From contig NZ_SOCR01000005.1 of NCBI RefSeq assembly GCF_004364335.1, forward strand, positions 416,529 through 480,528: DNA of 64,000 nucleotides, read 5' to 3'. The translations under genes and the position numbers were made by a program. Below the pieces are notes generated by a model. That model saw only the letters and a program-made list of their open reading frames with translations, was not told the DNA's origin and made no database searches. Source of the DNA: Pseudomonas graminis (lineage in GTDB: Bacteria > Pseudomonadota > Gammaproteobacteria > Pseudomonadales > Pseudomonadaceae). Shown here one piece after another: positions 63,786-64,000 of the stretch. Each line of letters opens with the position of its first letter. The first letter of the stretch is position 1.

Positions 63786-63820
63786 GCGCGCCTCGGTTGA
63801 GACGAAAGATCTTAACCACC

Positions 63821-63832
63821 CGCTCTTTAACA
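63821..63832 (+). promoter_or_regulatory. boxA antitermination site of the rRNA leader
   Basis: CGCTCTTTAACA is one base from the TGCTCTTTAACA consensus used by NusB/NusE antitermination complexes, and lies downstream of the third promoter. Confidence 0.85.
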
Positions 63833-63983
63833 ACTGAATCAAGCAATTCGTGTGGGTGCTTGTGCTGTAAGACTGAAGTCGCAAGATTATCAGCATCGCA
63901 AGTTACTCCACGAGAAATCATGGTTTAACCAACGATTGCTGAGCCAAGTTTATAAGGTTTTCTCAAAACCTAATTGCAGTATT

Positions 63984-64000
63984 GAACTGAAGAGTTTGAT
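63984..64000 (+). rRNA. rrs: 16S ribosomal RNA, first 17 bases
   Basis: GAACTGAAGAGTTTGAT is the 5' end of bacterial 16S rRNA; the gene runs off the right edge of the window. Confidence 0.95.

Larger units (their letters stand above)
63387..63983 (+). promoter_or_regulatory. rRNA operon promoter and leader region
   Basis: 597 bp between gcdG and 16S rRNA. It holds three sigma-70-type promoters in series (listed next), each followed by a GC-rich discriminator, and a boxA-like antitermination site. The last 150 bp are the 5' leader, including the AAGGTTTTCTCAAAACCT hairpin (63953-63971) close to the 16S 5' end. Small readings on the minus strand here are not genes. Confidence 0.85.

Noticed and set aside
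63485..63896. Two small minus-strand readings in the rRNA leader
   Set aside because: They lie on the tandem rRNA promoters, boxA and leader, and look like nothing known.

Overview
The window is a stretch of ordinary, gene-dense, high-GC gammaproteobacterial chromosome. Gene content, gene order and family assignments point to Pseudomonas, most likely the fluorescens/syringae side of the genus. The evidence is blocks collinear with P. aeruginosa PAO1 as I remember it (prlC, then carbonic anhydrase/SulP, metNIQ, znu/zur, thrB, polA, ersA, engB, cc4, dsbA, ampDh2, kinB, algB, ivy, gltP, citrate carrier, pntAA/AB/B, gcdR/gcdH/gcdG), Pseudomonas-type REP pairs, and a tandem-promoter rRNA leader. 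The species call is inference. I saw no insertion sequence, prophage, CRISPR array or tRNA gene.

Layout. 1-4986: the 3' end of prlC, a YheV-like zinc protein, a secreted PI-PLC-like protein, a secreted dual-specificity-type phosphatase and a radical SAM protein. 5344-9198: carbonic anhydrase plus SulP anion transporter, a conserved hypothetical and a Sco1/SenC copper protein. 9511-18567: the methionine ABC importer, a large-subunit catalase, a lipoprotein and the zinc-uptake regulon (znuB, znuC, zur, divergent znuA). 18738-25413: thrB, a DUF2782 protein, polA, the sRNA ErsA, engB, cytochrome c4 and dsbA. 25423-36528: an envelope and cyclic-di-GMP block (EEP-fold protein, GGEEF cyclase, AmpDh2, CSS-EAL phosphodiesterase, KinB/AlgB, a triple-BON protein, small membrane proteins, Ivy lysozyme inhibitor). 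37228-50194: transporters and envelope functions (GltP, a SpmAB fusion, an MCE/Mla-type lipid transport operon, a DUF5924 protein, an M16 peptidase, Na/Pi cotransporter, TerC, CitM). 50517-54580: a GFA protein, a DUF4105 putative metallopeptidase with three tandem DUF2388 proteins, and a DUF1127 protein. 54900-63386: acetyl-CoA hydrolase/transferase, transhydrogenase and the glutarate-pathway cluster. 63387-64000: rRNA promoters, leader and the first bases of 16S rRNA.

How the parts work together. The 22.9-36.5 kb section is rich in envelope-stress and exopolysaccharide control. ErsA has a near-consensus AlgU (sigma-22) promoter. KinB/AlgB control alginate genes, a cyclase and a phosphodiesterase flank a peptidoglycan amidase, and Ivy and BON proteins sit in the periplasm. 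DsbA and cytochrome c4 serve periplasmic redox chemistry.

Most notable observations. (1) PolA has lost all four carboxylates of the 3'-5' proofreading site. (2) A DUF4105 protein with a HELTH motif is followed by three paralogous secreted DUF2388 proteins. (3) The region upstream of the DUF1127 gene carries seven ACTGT/ACAGT pentamers, some at about 31-33 bp intervals, resembling a MocR-type operator without a nearby regulator gene. (4) The cox cluster found between these flanking genes in PAO1 is absent. (5) A small membrane protein has a good sigma-54-type promoter candidate.
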